From Magnetovibrio sp. (GTDB taxonomy: Bacteria; Pseudomonadota; Alphaproteobacteria; Rhodospirillales; Magnetovibrionaceae), in contig JAESUA010000146.1 of the NCBI GenBank assembly GCA_016763255.1, forward strand, positions 1 to 7,959: a stretch of DNA of 7,959 nucleotides, in the 5' to 3' direction. Under the pieces are notes generated by a model. It was given only the letters and a program-made list of their open reading frames with translations, did not search any database and was not told where the DNA came from. The translations under genes were made by a program, and so were the position numbers. Of this stretch, positions 1 to 7,959 are shown in pieces (position 1 is the first letter of the stretch; every line of letters starts with the position of its first letter).

Positions 1-1
1 G

Positions 2-1282
2 GAAGTTTTGTCCGACACCATGAAGACCCACCAAAAATATTTCACGGTGTTGAACGCTGATGGCAGTGTCGCGCCGAACTTCATCATGGTCTCCAACCAA
101 GTCGCCACGGACGGCGGCACGGCGATCATTGCCGGTAACGAACGGGTGCTGCGCGCGCGCCTGTCGGATGCCAAATTTTTCTGGGACCAAGATCGCAAGG
201 TGACGCTGGAAAGCCGCGCCTCAAAACTCAAAGACATTGTCTTCCATGCCAAGCTTGGCACGGTTGAAGACAAGGTTGGACGCATCGCATCATTGGCCGG
301 GTTCCTGGCCGATAAAGTCGGGGCCGACAAGGCCCAGGCCGAACGCGCCGCACAGCTGTGCAAATGCGATTTGGTCACCGGTATGGTTTCCGAAATTCCC
401 GAAGTGCAAGGCATCATCGGGCGCTATTATGCGCTCAACGATGGCGAAGCCGAAGCTGTTGCCAACGCCATCGCCGATCACTATTCCCCGGCCGGTCCGG
501 GTGATGACTGCCCCACCGCACCGGTGTCGGTGGCCGTGGCGCTGGCAGACAAGATTGATACCTTAGTCGGATTTTGGATCATTAATGAAAAACCCACCGG
601 GTCAAAAGATCCGTTTGCGTTACGTCGTGCCGCATTGGGTGTGATCCGCCTAATTATAGAGAATCGACTTAGCCTTTCTTTGCGTAATGTTATTGACGTT
701 GCCGTGGTAGCACATGGTACGCAACGTCCTATAGAGGGAATGCCTTTTGTGCCAGAAAGGGATCTGCTCAGCTTCTTCGCCGACCGCCTCAAGGTTCACC
801 TGAAAGCCGACGGTGTGCGTCATGATTTGATTGACGCCGTATTCGCGCTCGGTGGCGAAGATGATCTGGTGCGCTTGCTAGCACGCGTCGATGCGTTGTC
901 GGCGCTGGTCGGTTCGGACGATGGTGCAAATCTTTTGGCGGCGCACAAACGCGCAACCAACATCTTGCGCATCGAAGAAAAGAAAGACAAAAAATCATTT
1001 TCCGGCATGCCCGATGAAAGTGTGTTTATCGAAGACGCCGAACACGCTTTGTTCGCGGCACTTAACGACGCCGGGGCACAGAGCCGCACATTGGCCGGTG
1101 AAGAAAAATTTGTCGAGGCCATGGCCGCATTGGCCAAGCTTCGCGCACCGTTGGATACCTTCTTTGATGACGTGATGGTCAACGCGGATGATGAAAACGT
1201 TCGTGAAAACCGTTTGAAGCTCTTATCTCAGATTAAGAGTGTGATGGGTGAAATCGCCGATTTCTCGAAAATTGAAGGCTGA
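2..1282 (+). CDS. glyS: Glycine--tRNA ligase beta subunit, 5'-truncated by window edge
   Basis: This is the C-terminal 426 or so residues of the beta subunit of the tetrameric (alpha2beta2) bacterial glycyl-tRNA synthetase, which charges tRNA-Gly in the cytoplasm; the family is usually near 690 residues. The reading frame is open to the left edge, and the conserved MKTHQKYF block (20-43) is internal to the protein, so the TTG at 8 is not a true start. Further family blocks are [13 protein letters not shown] (410-448) and [10 protein letters not shown] followed by [17 protein letters not shown] (545-640). The last third, with [12 protein letters not shown] near 950-985, fits the DALR anticodon-binding domain. 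The alpha subunit gene glyQ would be expected just upstream, outside the window. ppdK follows after 14 bp, probably in the same transcript. Codons 650-763 are AT-richer and hold more rare codons than the rest of the gene, although the frame stays intact. Confidence 0.96.
   Translation, partial: EVLSDTMKTHQKYFTVLNADGSVAPNFIMVSNQVATDGGTAIIAGNERVLRARLSDAKFFWDQDRKVTLESRASKLKDIVFHAKLGTVEDKVGRIASLAGFLADKVGADKAQAERAAQLCKCDLVTGMVSEIPEVQGIIGRYYALNDGEAEAVANAIADHYSPAGPGDDCPTAPVSVAVALADKIDTLVGFWIINEKPTGSKDPFALRRAALGVIRLIIENRLSLSLRNVIDVAVVAHGTQRPIEGMPFVPERDLLSFFADRLKVHLKADGVRHDLIDAVFALGGEDDLVRLLARVDALSALVGSDDGANLLAAHKRATNILRIEEKKDKKSFSGMPDESVFIEDAEHALFAALNDAGAQSRTLAGEEKFVEAMAALAKLRAPLDTFFDDVMVNADDENVRENRLKLLSQIKSVMGEIADFSKIEG
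650..763 (+). other. Low-GC, rare-codon patch inside glyS
   Basis: Within the intact glyS frame, the codons here include CTA (650), ATA (656, 731), CGA (665), GTA (707), GGA (737) and AGG (758), which are scarce elsewhere in the window. By hand count 48 of the 110 bases from 651 to 760 are G or C, clearly below the surrounding coding sequence. The peptide links the strongly conserved [10 protein letters not shown] block to the [15 protein letters not shown] block, so it lies in a variable linker of GlyS. It may be a recombined segment, a relaxed-constraint linker, or a slow-translating stretch. The composition shift is seen directly; its origin is not. Confidence 0.6.
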
Positions 1283-1296
1283 CGGAAACAGGCTCG

Positions 1297-3984
<2,688 letters not shown>

Positions 3985-4008
3985 TTTATAAGCGCGATAC
4001 AACCACCC

Positions 4009-4016
4009 GGAAGGGG
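4009..4016 (+). promoter_or_regulatory. Shine-Dalgarno site of the ArsC-like gene
   Basis: GGAAGGGG lies 9 nt before the ATG at 4026 and is the clearest ribosome binding site in the window. It lies in the 41-bp gap after ppdK, where I see no terminator hairpin, so readthrough from ppdK is plausible. Confidence 0.6.
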
Positions 4017-4025
4017 CGAACCAAA

Positions 4026-4517
4026 ATGGCCGGTGAACCCGTCAATGTGCTCTTCATATGCCCGAACAATGCGTGTCGGAGCATCATGGCGGAAACCTTG
4101 CTCAATAAATTGGGCCAAGGGCGTTTTGTTGCCTTCAGTGCAGGGCCCAAACCCAAAGGGCAAATTAGTCCCTATGTTGCCGAAACGCTTCAGCAAGTCG
4201 GATACGACACCACGGACCTCAGGTCCAAACATTGGGATATGTTTGTGACCCCCAGCTCACCGCGTCTGGACGTGGTGGTCACGCTGTGTGATAGCCTCAA
4301 AGATATACGCATGCCGATTTGGTATTCCAATCCGGTGCGGGTACATTGGGGTTTTTCCAACCCCGAAGAGGTCGAAGGCGAAGACCAAGAACGGGTGGCT
4401 GCATTTCGCCGGTGTTATGGTGATTTGGAACAGCTGGCGCTCAAAATGGCGGCGCTGGCAAGCGATGGCATCCGCGGTCGGGCATTGGCGCAGTTGCTCG
4501 AAGCCATCAAACCATAG
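4026..4517 (+). CDS. ArsC-like low-molecular-weight phosphatase-fold protein with altered catalytic residues
   Basis: This 163-residue cytoplasmic protein belongs to the low-molecular-weight tyrosine phosphatase / thioredoxin-type arsenate reductase superfamily. Near the N-terminus it has the P-loop nucleophile motif CX5R, read as CPNNACRS (Cys12, Arg18), followed by the family MAE (21-23) and the FSAGPKPKG block (37-45). A second Cys88 in VVTLCDS matches Cys82 of the pI258 ArsC. The third redox cysteine (Cys89 there, in a Cys-Pro context) is Met96-Pro97 here. The general-acid Asp of WGFDDP is Asn112 in WGFSNP. Extra cysteines are Cys17 and Cys130. The fold and P-loop are therefore intact, but the classical three-cysteine arsenate reduction relay is not. 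No arsR, arsB or acr3 lies within the window. It may be a phosphatase, a glutaredoxin-linked or otherwise altered reductase, or a regulatory phospho-binding protein. Automated annotation would probably call it arsenate reductase ArsC; I am sure of the fold, not of the activity. Confidence 0.85.
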   Translation: MAGEPVNVLFICPNNACRSIMAETLLNKLGQGRFVAFSAGPKPKGQISPYVAETLQQVGYDTTDLRSKHWDMFVTPSSPRLDVVVTLCDSLKDIRMPIWYSNPVRVHWGFSNPEEVEGEDQERVAAFRRCYGDLEQLALKMAALASDGIRGRALAQLLEAIKP

Positions 4518-4540
4518 CCATTATACGGAGATAGCCATTA
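4514..4540. repeat. 10-bp perfect direct repeat spanning both convergent stop codons
   Basis: ATAGCCATTA occurs at 4514-4523 and again at 4531-4540, separated by 7 bp. The first copy contains the TAG stop of the ArsC-like gene (4515-4517). The second ends in TTA, which is the TAA stop of the minus-strand methyltransferase gene (4538-4540). The 20-bp gap between the genes holds no hairpin or T-run, so no terminator is visible. The repeat is certain; a function is not shown. Confidence 0.75.
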
Positions 4541-5194
4541 CAAAGAGTCTGGGCGTTTCACATAAATGGTGAATTCGCTCAGCGGATAGTCATCGATAAC
4601 CTCGATCTCCGGTGAAAGGGTGAGGGCAAATTCGATGATTTCTTGGCGGTTGGCGTAATAGAGGTCAAGCAGGCGCTGGGGTGATTCGTTGTCCAGCATG
4701 TTGAAGGCCATGACCTTTGAGGTTTTATCCCAAAGGTTTTGCAGGCTGGTTTTGACATAGTCTCCCCAGATGTCGCGGCGCGCCCCGAAGTTCATGTTGT
4801 AGGTGCCCGAAACAAACGAATATTGCGCCGTTTGGGTGGCGAGGGGACTTTCGATAAAGCTCGCGCGCGGATCCGAATGACGTTTGCGCGCCTCATCGAT
4901 CATTTTGGGTGAAATGTCATAACCAAAGTAGCTGCCCCCACGCATCATCGGCTGATCGGCCATGATATCGAATAGTGCTCCGTAACCGCAGCCGAGGTCG
5001 TTGACCGTGATGGGCCCGTTGAGGTCTTCTTCCAATATGGCCTGCAACAACAATTCATAGCGCAAAATTTGGCCGTCTTGATCTTTCCAAAACACCCCAT
5101 TGGCCACCGGACCGCATTGGTTGATGCGGTAGGAGTAAGCAATGGATACAAGGTTTAACAGTTGGCCGATGTCTTCGGGTGGGGCTTCGGGCAT
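4538..5194 (-). CDS. Class I SAM-dependent methyltransferase, substrate unknown
   Basis: This 218-residue protein has a Rossmann-type methyltransferase core. Motif I, the SAM-binding glycine loop, is NDLGCGYG (residues 65-72). The acidic residue ending strand 2 is Asp93 in YFGYDIS, and a motif-IV-like segment is YSFVSGTYNMNF (about 125-136). The N-terminal NGVFWKDQDGQILRYELLL segment resembles, from memory, a family of proteobacterial methyltransferases often annotated only as class I or trans-aconitate-methyltransferase-like. No signal peptide or membrane segment is evident, so it is probably cytosolic. The ATG at 5194 is 6 bp after the ygfZ stop, and its likely ribosome site (AGGA, complement of 5208-5211) lies in the last ygfZ codons with a 13-nt spacer, suggesting translational coupling. 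It has only Cys27 and Cys69, so an ArsM-type arsenite methyltransferase is unlikely despite the ArsC-like gene across the convergent junction. The substrate cannot be named. Confidence 0.88.
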   Translation of the reverse strand: MPEAPPEDIGQLLNLVSIAYSYRINQCGPVANGVFWKDQDGQILRYELLLQAILEEDLNGPITVNDLGCGYGALFDIMADQPMMRGGSYFGYDISPKMIDEARKRHSDPRASFIESPLATQTAQYSFVSGTYNMNFGARRDIWGDYVKTSLQNLWDKTSKVMAFNMLDNESPQRLLDLYYANRQEIIEFALTLSPEIEVIDDYPLSEFTIYVKRPDSL

Positions 5195-5200
5195 CGTATT

Positions 5201-6088
5201 TTATGGGTCCTGTTTTTCTTGAAATTGGACCCAGTCCGGGACACGCGGGGTGAGGGTCGCGCCGTCGCAGGTGAAGCTGGCACCATCAACCAGTTTGTCG
5301 AGCCGCACCAAGGCCAGGCCGATGTTGCCGACACTGGTGCGCATTATTCCAGCTTCACGCCCGTCAAATTCTAAGACGGTGCCGGGTTGTGGGGCCGTGC
5401 CTTCGATTTTAACCGGCAAAAGGCGCTTTTTCACCAAGCCGCGATAGCGGGTGCGGGCGGTCAATTCCTGGCCCATAAAACAGCCCTTGGAAAAATTCAC
5501 GCCGTCCAATTCTTCAAAGCCATTTTCCAACAGCAGGGCCTTGTCGACGATCATATCGCGCGACCCATCGGCCAAACCCAGTTCGATGCGGCGATGCTCA
5601 TAGGTGGAAAAATCACCCGCACTGAGCCCGGCATCTTCAAGGGACGCCAAATCGTCGCTGGGCAGCACCAGTCGACAGCCCATATCAATCAGGCGGGGGT
5701 CGCCATAGACAATGCCGGTGCCGAATGTTTTGCATTGGCCGCGCTCGCTCAGGCCGAGATTATTCAGCACGCCATATACTGCAAAATCATCGCTCACATC
5801 GCTGAGTTGAACATCGGAGCGCAGCTTGTACATGGACAAGCGTTTGAACAAATCGGCGCGGCGCTCGCCCTCGCAGTCGATCATCAATGTGCCGTTAAAT
5901 TCGAACACAAAAAAATCGAACAAGAATTTGCCTTGGGGACTGAGAAAAGCCGAATAAACGGCGTTTTGAGCGCTCACACGCTGCATATCCTGGGAGACAA
6001 GCCCCTGTAGATAGGTGCGCGCATCGGGGCCTTCGACTTTGATCAGGCCGCGTTCGGGGAGGGGAATGTAGCTGTTGTCGCTCATCAT
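5201..6088 (-). CDS. ygfZ: YgfZ/GcvT-like folate-binding protein of Fe-S cluster maintenance
   Basis: The product is a cytosolic protein of the YgfZ/CAF17 family, which is related to the aminomethyltransferase GcvT. Members use tetrahydrofolate to support assembly or repair of some Fe-S enzymes, including MiaB-type radical SAM proteins. The diagnostic YgfZ signature K-G-C-[FY]-x-G-Q-E is present as KGCFMGQE at residues 201-208, with the conserved Cys203. The N-terminal half (LPERGLIKVEGPDARTYLQG, then FLSPQGKFLFDFF) fits the GcvT fold. The length of about 295 residues is normal for alphaproteobacteria. The frame extends to a TTG at 6091, but two ATG codons follow at once (6088 and 6085). I chose the first; no strong Shine-Dalgarno site separates them. 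It is the first gene of a minus-strand pair with the methyltransferase. No lesion is visible. Confidence 0.93.
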   Translation of the reverse strand: MMSDNSYIPLPERGLIKVEGPDARTYLQGLVSQDMQRVSAQNAVYSAFLSPQGKFLFDFFVFEFNGTLMIDCEGERRADLFKRLSMYKLRSDVQLSDVSDDFAVYGVLNNLGLSERGQCKTFGTGIVYGDPRLIDMGCRLVLPSDDLASLEDAGLSAGDFSTYEHRRIELGLADGSRDMIVDKALLLENGFEELDGVNFSKGCFMGQELTARTRYRGLVKKRLLPVKIEGTAPQPGTVLEFDGREAGIMRTSVGNIGLALVRLDKLVDGASFTCDGATLTPRVPDWVQFQEKQDP

Positions 6089-6258
6089 CAATCAACCAAT
6101 ATTGTTATCGTTTTTAAGGTGTCTGCAAAAGGTGGGGCATTGTAGGCCAATTGGCAAGGGGCCTAGGCATTTAGCGCGTGGCCCCGTATAAAGAGCGGTA
6201 GGAGCCTAAACTCCTTGTACCACTGGGGAAAGCCCCCCGGACATGCTGGGAAATCGCA
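6089..6258. promoter_or_regulatory. Divergent intergenic region with palindromes and possible alternative stems
   Basis: This 170-bp gap separates the minus-strand ygfZ unit from the plus-strand glycosyltransferase unit and must hold promoters for both, though no convincing -35/-10 pair is visible. It contains two short palindromes, GCCAATTGGC (6146-6155) and GCCTAGGC (6161-6168). TAGGCC (6143-6148) can pair with GGCCTA (6160-6165), while GGGGCC (6158-6163) can pair with GGCCCC (6180-6185). The two stems share bases and so exclude each other. Further hairpins follow nearer the gene. The region could be a structured leader or an operator array. The pairing is read directly; any role is inferred. 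Confidence 0.35.
6197..6221 (+). other. Hairpin in the leader of the glycosyltransferase unit
   Basis: GGTAGGAG (6197-6204), a six-base loop CCTAAA, then CTCC (6211-6214), a three-base bulge TTG and TACC (6218-6221) form an eight-pair interrupted stem. A second small stem, GGGG/CCCC with loop AAAG (6225-6236), follows. Neither is followed by a T-run, so they do not look like intrinsic terminators. Both lie 20-60 bp before the TTG start at 6259 and would be in a leader RNA if transcription begins upstream. Confidence 0.3.
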
Positions 6259-7215
6259 TTGAAGCGCATCTTATTTATCACCTCAAACCGATTGGGCGAC
6301 GCGGTGCTGTCGACGGGGGTGCTCGCACACCTGTTGGAACGCTACCCCGGTGCACGCATTACGGTGGTGTGCGGCCCCGTGCCTGCGGGCTTGTTTGCCG
6401 GGGTGCCGGGGCTGGAACGGATGATCGAGATGCCCAAACGCAAACACAGCCTGCATTGGTGGGATATGTGGCGCGGCTGCGTTTTGACCCTGTGGGATGT
6501 GGTGGTGGATTTGCGTAATGCGCCGTTAAGTTACGCGTTGCCATCTTTGCGCCAAATCCATCTCGGCAAGGCCAATAAAAAATACACCCATCGGGTGGTG
6601 GCCTTGGCCTCATTGGTAGATCGAGCGGATAATCCTCCGGCACCTCAACTGTGGACCGGGCCTGAACACGAAGCTCAAGCAAGCGAGCTTATTGTCGATG
6701 GCCCGCCGGTATTGGCCGTGGGTCCGACCGCCAACTGGATCGGCAAGACCTGGGCTCCTGAGCGCTTTGCCGAACTGGCCCTGCGTCTGGTGTCGGATGA
6801 TGGAATTTTGCCGGGCGGGCGTATTGCGGTGATCGCACATCGCTCGGAAGCTGAAATGGCGCGGCCGGTGCTGCAGGCCCTGCCCAAAGGTAGAACCCTC
6901 AATTTGGTGGGCGAAACTGCGCTGTTGAGCATCGCGGCGTGTTTGCAGCGATCTCGCTTTTATATCGGCAATGATTCCGGTTTGATGCACATGGCGGCGG
7001 CGGTGGGGACCCCGACCTTGGGTTTGTTTGGCCCATCGCGCGAAGAACATTATGCCCCGTGGGGGCAAAATGGTCGCGCCGTGCGGGGTGAAAAAAGCTA
7101 TGACGAAGTGTTCCCGGACGACTACGATTACCGCAACACGCCGTCCTTGATGGGTAATTTAAGCGTGGACCAGGCCGAACGGGCCGCCCGTGATTTGTGG
7201 AGCCAAGTGTCTTGA
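6259..7215 (+). CDS. Family 9 glycosyltransferase, heptosyltransferase-like
   Basis: This 318-residue protein matches the ADP-heptose:lipopolysaccharide heptosyltransferase family (GT9, WaaC/WaaF type), which adds sugars to the LPS core at the inner face of the cytoplasmic membrane. The N-terminal ILFITSNRLGDAVLSTG holds the conserved Gly13-Asp14, the Asp matching the proposed catalytic base of WaaC. The C-terminal domain has TANWIGKTWAPERFAEL (157-173) with Lys163, and the nucleotide-sugar motif YIGNDSGLMHMAAAVGTPTLGLFG at 235-258, including Asp239 and His244. The start is TTG at 6259, because the family N-terminus begins exactly there and no in-frame ATG or GTG lies between it and the upstream stop at 6199; GGGA at 6248-6251 is 7 nt away. 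The next gene overlaps by 4 bp. Heptose is the likely donor sugar by family, but the exact donor and acceptor cannot be read from the sequence. Confidence 0.92.
   Translation: MKRILFITSNRLGDAVLSTGVLAHLLERYPGARITVVCGPVPAGLFAGVPGLERMIEMPKRKHSLHWWDMWRGCVLTLWDVVVDLRNAPLSYALPSLRQIHLGKANKKYTHRVVALASLVDRADNPPAPQLWTGPEHEAQASELIVDGPPVLAVGPTANWIGKTWAPERFAELALRLVSDDGILPGGRIAVIAHRSEAEMARPVLQALPKGRTLNLVGETALLSIAACLQRSRFYIGNDSGLMHMAAAVGTPTLGLFGPSREEHYAPWGQNGRAVRGEKSYDEVFPDDYDYRNTPSLMGNLSVDQAERAARDLWSQVS
7199..7202 (+). promoter_or_regulatory. Shine-Dalgarno GGAG deciding the TTG start at 7212
   Basis: GGAG inside the last codons of the GT9 gene lies 9 nt before TTG 7212. The alternative GTG at 7221 would be 18 nt away, so the TTG is preferred. 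Confidence 0.5.
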
Positions 7216-7959
7216 ATGAAGTGATCGCGGCCAAAAAAACGCTCAGCGCCCTGGTTGTCGCCCATAACGAGGAGCACAACCTTGTTGATTGCCTGGACAG
7301 CTTAAAATTCGCCGATCAAATTGTGGTGGTGCTGGACAAGTGCACCGACGGCTCCAAAGCCATCGCCGCGCGCTACACCGACAAACTGATCGAAGGCAGC
7401 TGGGAAATCGAAGGCCCGCGCCGCCACGCCGGGATTGATGCGTGCAGCTGTGATTGGATTTTAGAAGTCGATGCCGACGAACGGGTGTCGTGCGAACTGG
7501 CGGCTGAGATGATGGATAAAATCCAAACCGCGCCGTTTGGTCATTTTTTGATCCCTTATGACAACTATGTGGGCAAGCGGTTGGTGCGCTACGGCTGGGG
7601 TGCATCGTGGGGGGTGAGCGCCACCGTGCGTCTCTACAGCCAAGGGGCCAAAATGTGGGGCGAGCAGCGCATCCATCCGGGGGTCAAGCTGAAGGGCGAG
7701 CGCATGTGGTTGGAAAATCGCATGATCCATTATGTCGATCGCGATATTTCCGACATGATCTTGCGTTTGGATCGTTATTCAACCGCACGGGCCAACGATT
7801 TGCGGGCCTCGGGTAAAATTGGCTCACTGGCCAATAACATTCGCCGTTTGTTTTCGCGCTTTTTTAAGTGTTTCATCGGACGCAAAGGCTATCGTGAAGG
7901 GCTTTATGGGTTTCTTATCGCCTTGATGGCAGGGTTGTTTCCGCTGTTATCGTATCTGA
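7212..7959 (+). CDS. Family 2 glycosyltransferase, WaaE/KdtX-like, 3'-truncated by window edge
   Basis: The frame is open from TTG 7212 to the window end, giving 249 codons without a stop. The product is a GT-A-fold, inverting-type glycosyltransferase. It starts with LSALVVAHNEEHNLVDCLDSL (residues 11-31), the usual GT2 nucleotide-binding opening. It continues with DQIVVVLDKCTDGS (35-48) and the DWILEVDADERV segment, whose Asp87-Ala-Asp89 is the metal/nucleotide-sugar DXD motif. A hydrophobic C-terminal stretch (GFLIALMAGLFPLLSYL) ends the visible part and, with the WEIEGPRRHAG block, resembles LPS-core transferases of the WaaE/KdtX type. Probably only a short tail is missing. The start overlaps the GT9 stop as TTGA, which indicates translational coupling and a shared pathway in surface glycan assembly. 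GTG at 7221 is the alternative start. The sugar transferred is not deducible. Confidence 0.88.
   Translation, partial: MNEVIAAKKTLSALVVAHNEEHNLVDCLDSLKFADQIVVVLDKCTDGSKAIAARYTDKLIEGSWEIEGPRRHAGIDACSCDWILEVDADERVSCELAAEMMDKIQTAPFGHFLIPYDNYVGKRLVRYGWGASWGVSATVRLYSQGAKMWGEQRIHPGVKLKGERMWLENRMIHYVDRDISDMILRLDRYSTARANDLRASGKIGSLANNIRRLFSRFFKCFIGRKGYREGLYGFLIALMAGLFPLLSYL

Noticed and set aside
8..22. TTG at 8 or ATG at 20 as the true start of glyS
   Set aside because: The frame is open to the window edge and the residues here are internal conserved GlyS sequence, so the gene is simply cut by the window.
4026..5194. Arsenic resistance module of an ArsC-like gene and an adjacent methyltransferase acting as ArsM
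   Set aside because: The genes are convergent rather than co-transcribed, the methyltransferase has only Cys27 and Cys69 and so lacks the ArsM cysteine set, the ArsC-like protein lacks the resolving cysteine, and no regulator or efflux gene is present.
5387..6010. Long plus-strand open frame (207 codons) opposite ygfZ
   Set aside because: It is fully antisense to a gene with a clear family signature, has no recognisable domain, and its composition is explained by the GC-rich codons of ygfZ.
6101..6128. Possible ygfZ promoter on the minus strand (TTGCAG, 16 bp, AACAAT)
   Set aside because: The -35 match is poor and the implied leader would be under 10 nt with no ribosome site; too weak to annotate.
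6133..6223. Possible tRNA or tRNA-like element ending in ACCA
   Set aside because: A D-arm-like stem and a terminal ACCA can be seen, but there is no T-arm GTTC-type loop, no matching acceptor stem and no plausible anticodon arm.
6243..6518. ATG at 6243 as start of a separate plus-strand small gene
   Set aside because: It is in a different frame from the GT9 gene, overlaps it, and its product has no recognisable motif.

Overview
The window reads as ordinary chromosome of an alphaproteobacterium, most likely of the Rhodospirillales type. I infer this from moderately GC-rich coding sequence, from protein style, and from a glycyl-tRNA synthetase beta gene lying directly upstream of pyruvate phosphate dikinase, an order I know from many alphaproteobacteria. 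The genus cannot be fixed from the sequence alone. There is no rRNA, tRNA, CRISPR array, transposase or phage gene.

Layout. (1) Positions 1-4517, plus strand: the 3' two thirds of glyS, then ppdK after 14 bp, then after 41 bp a small protein of the ArsC / low-molecular-weight phosphatase fold. The close spacing suggests co-transcription at least of glyS and ppdK. (2) Positions 4538-6088, minus strand: a two-gene unit in which ygfZ (folate-binding Fe-S maintenance protein) is read first and a class I SAM-dependent methyltransferase follows 6 bp later. This unit converges on the first, with only 20 bp between the opposing stop codons; no terminator is visible there, but a perfect 10-bp direct repeat carries both stops. 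(3) A 170-bp divergent intergenic region (6089-6258) rich in palindromes and possible alternative stems. (4) Positions 6259-7959, plus strand: a family 9 glycosyltransferase (heptosyltransferase-like) overlapping by 4 bp a family 2 glycosyltransferase of WaaE/KdtX type that runs off the window end. Both appear to begin with TTG codons.

How the genes relate. glyS serves translation and ppdK the pyruvate/phosphoenolpyruvate node; their adjacency is probably historical rather than functional. The ArsC-like protein keeps the phosphatase P-loop but lacks residues needed by classical thioredoxin-linked arsenate reductase, and no ars genes are nearby, so arsenic detoxification is doubtful. The two glycosyltransferases probably act in assembling lipopolysaccharide core or another surface glycan.

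I found no convincing new multi-gene system. The points most worth a second look are the altered active site of the ArsC-like protein, the structured region ahead of the glycosyltransferase pair, a low-GC rare-codon patch inside glyS, and the tight coupling of ygfZ to an uncharacterised methyltransferase.
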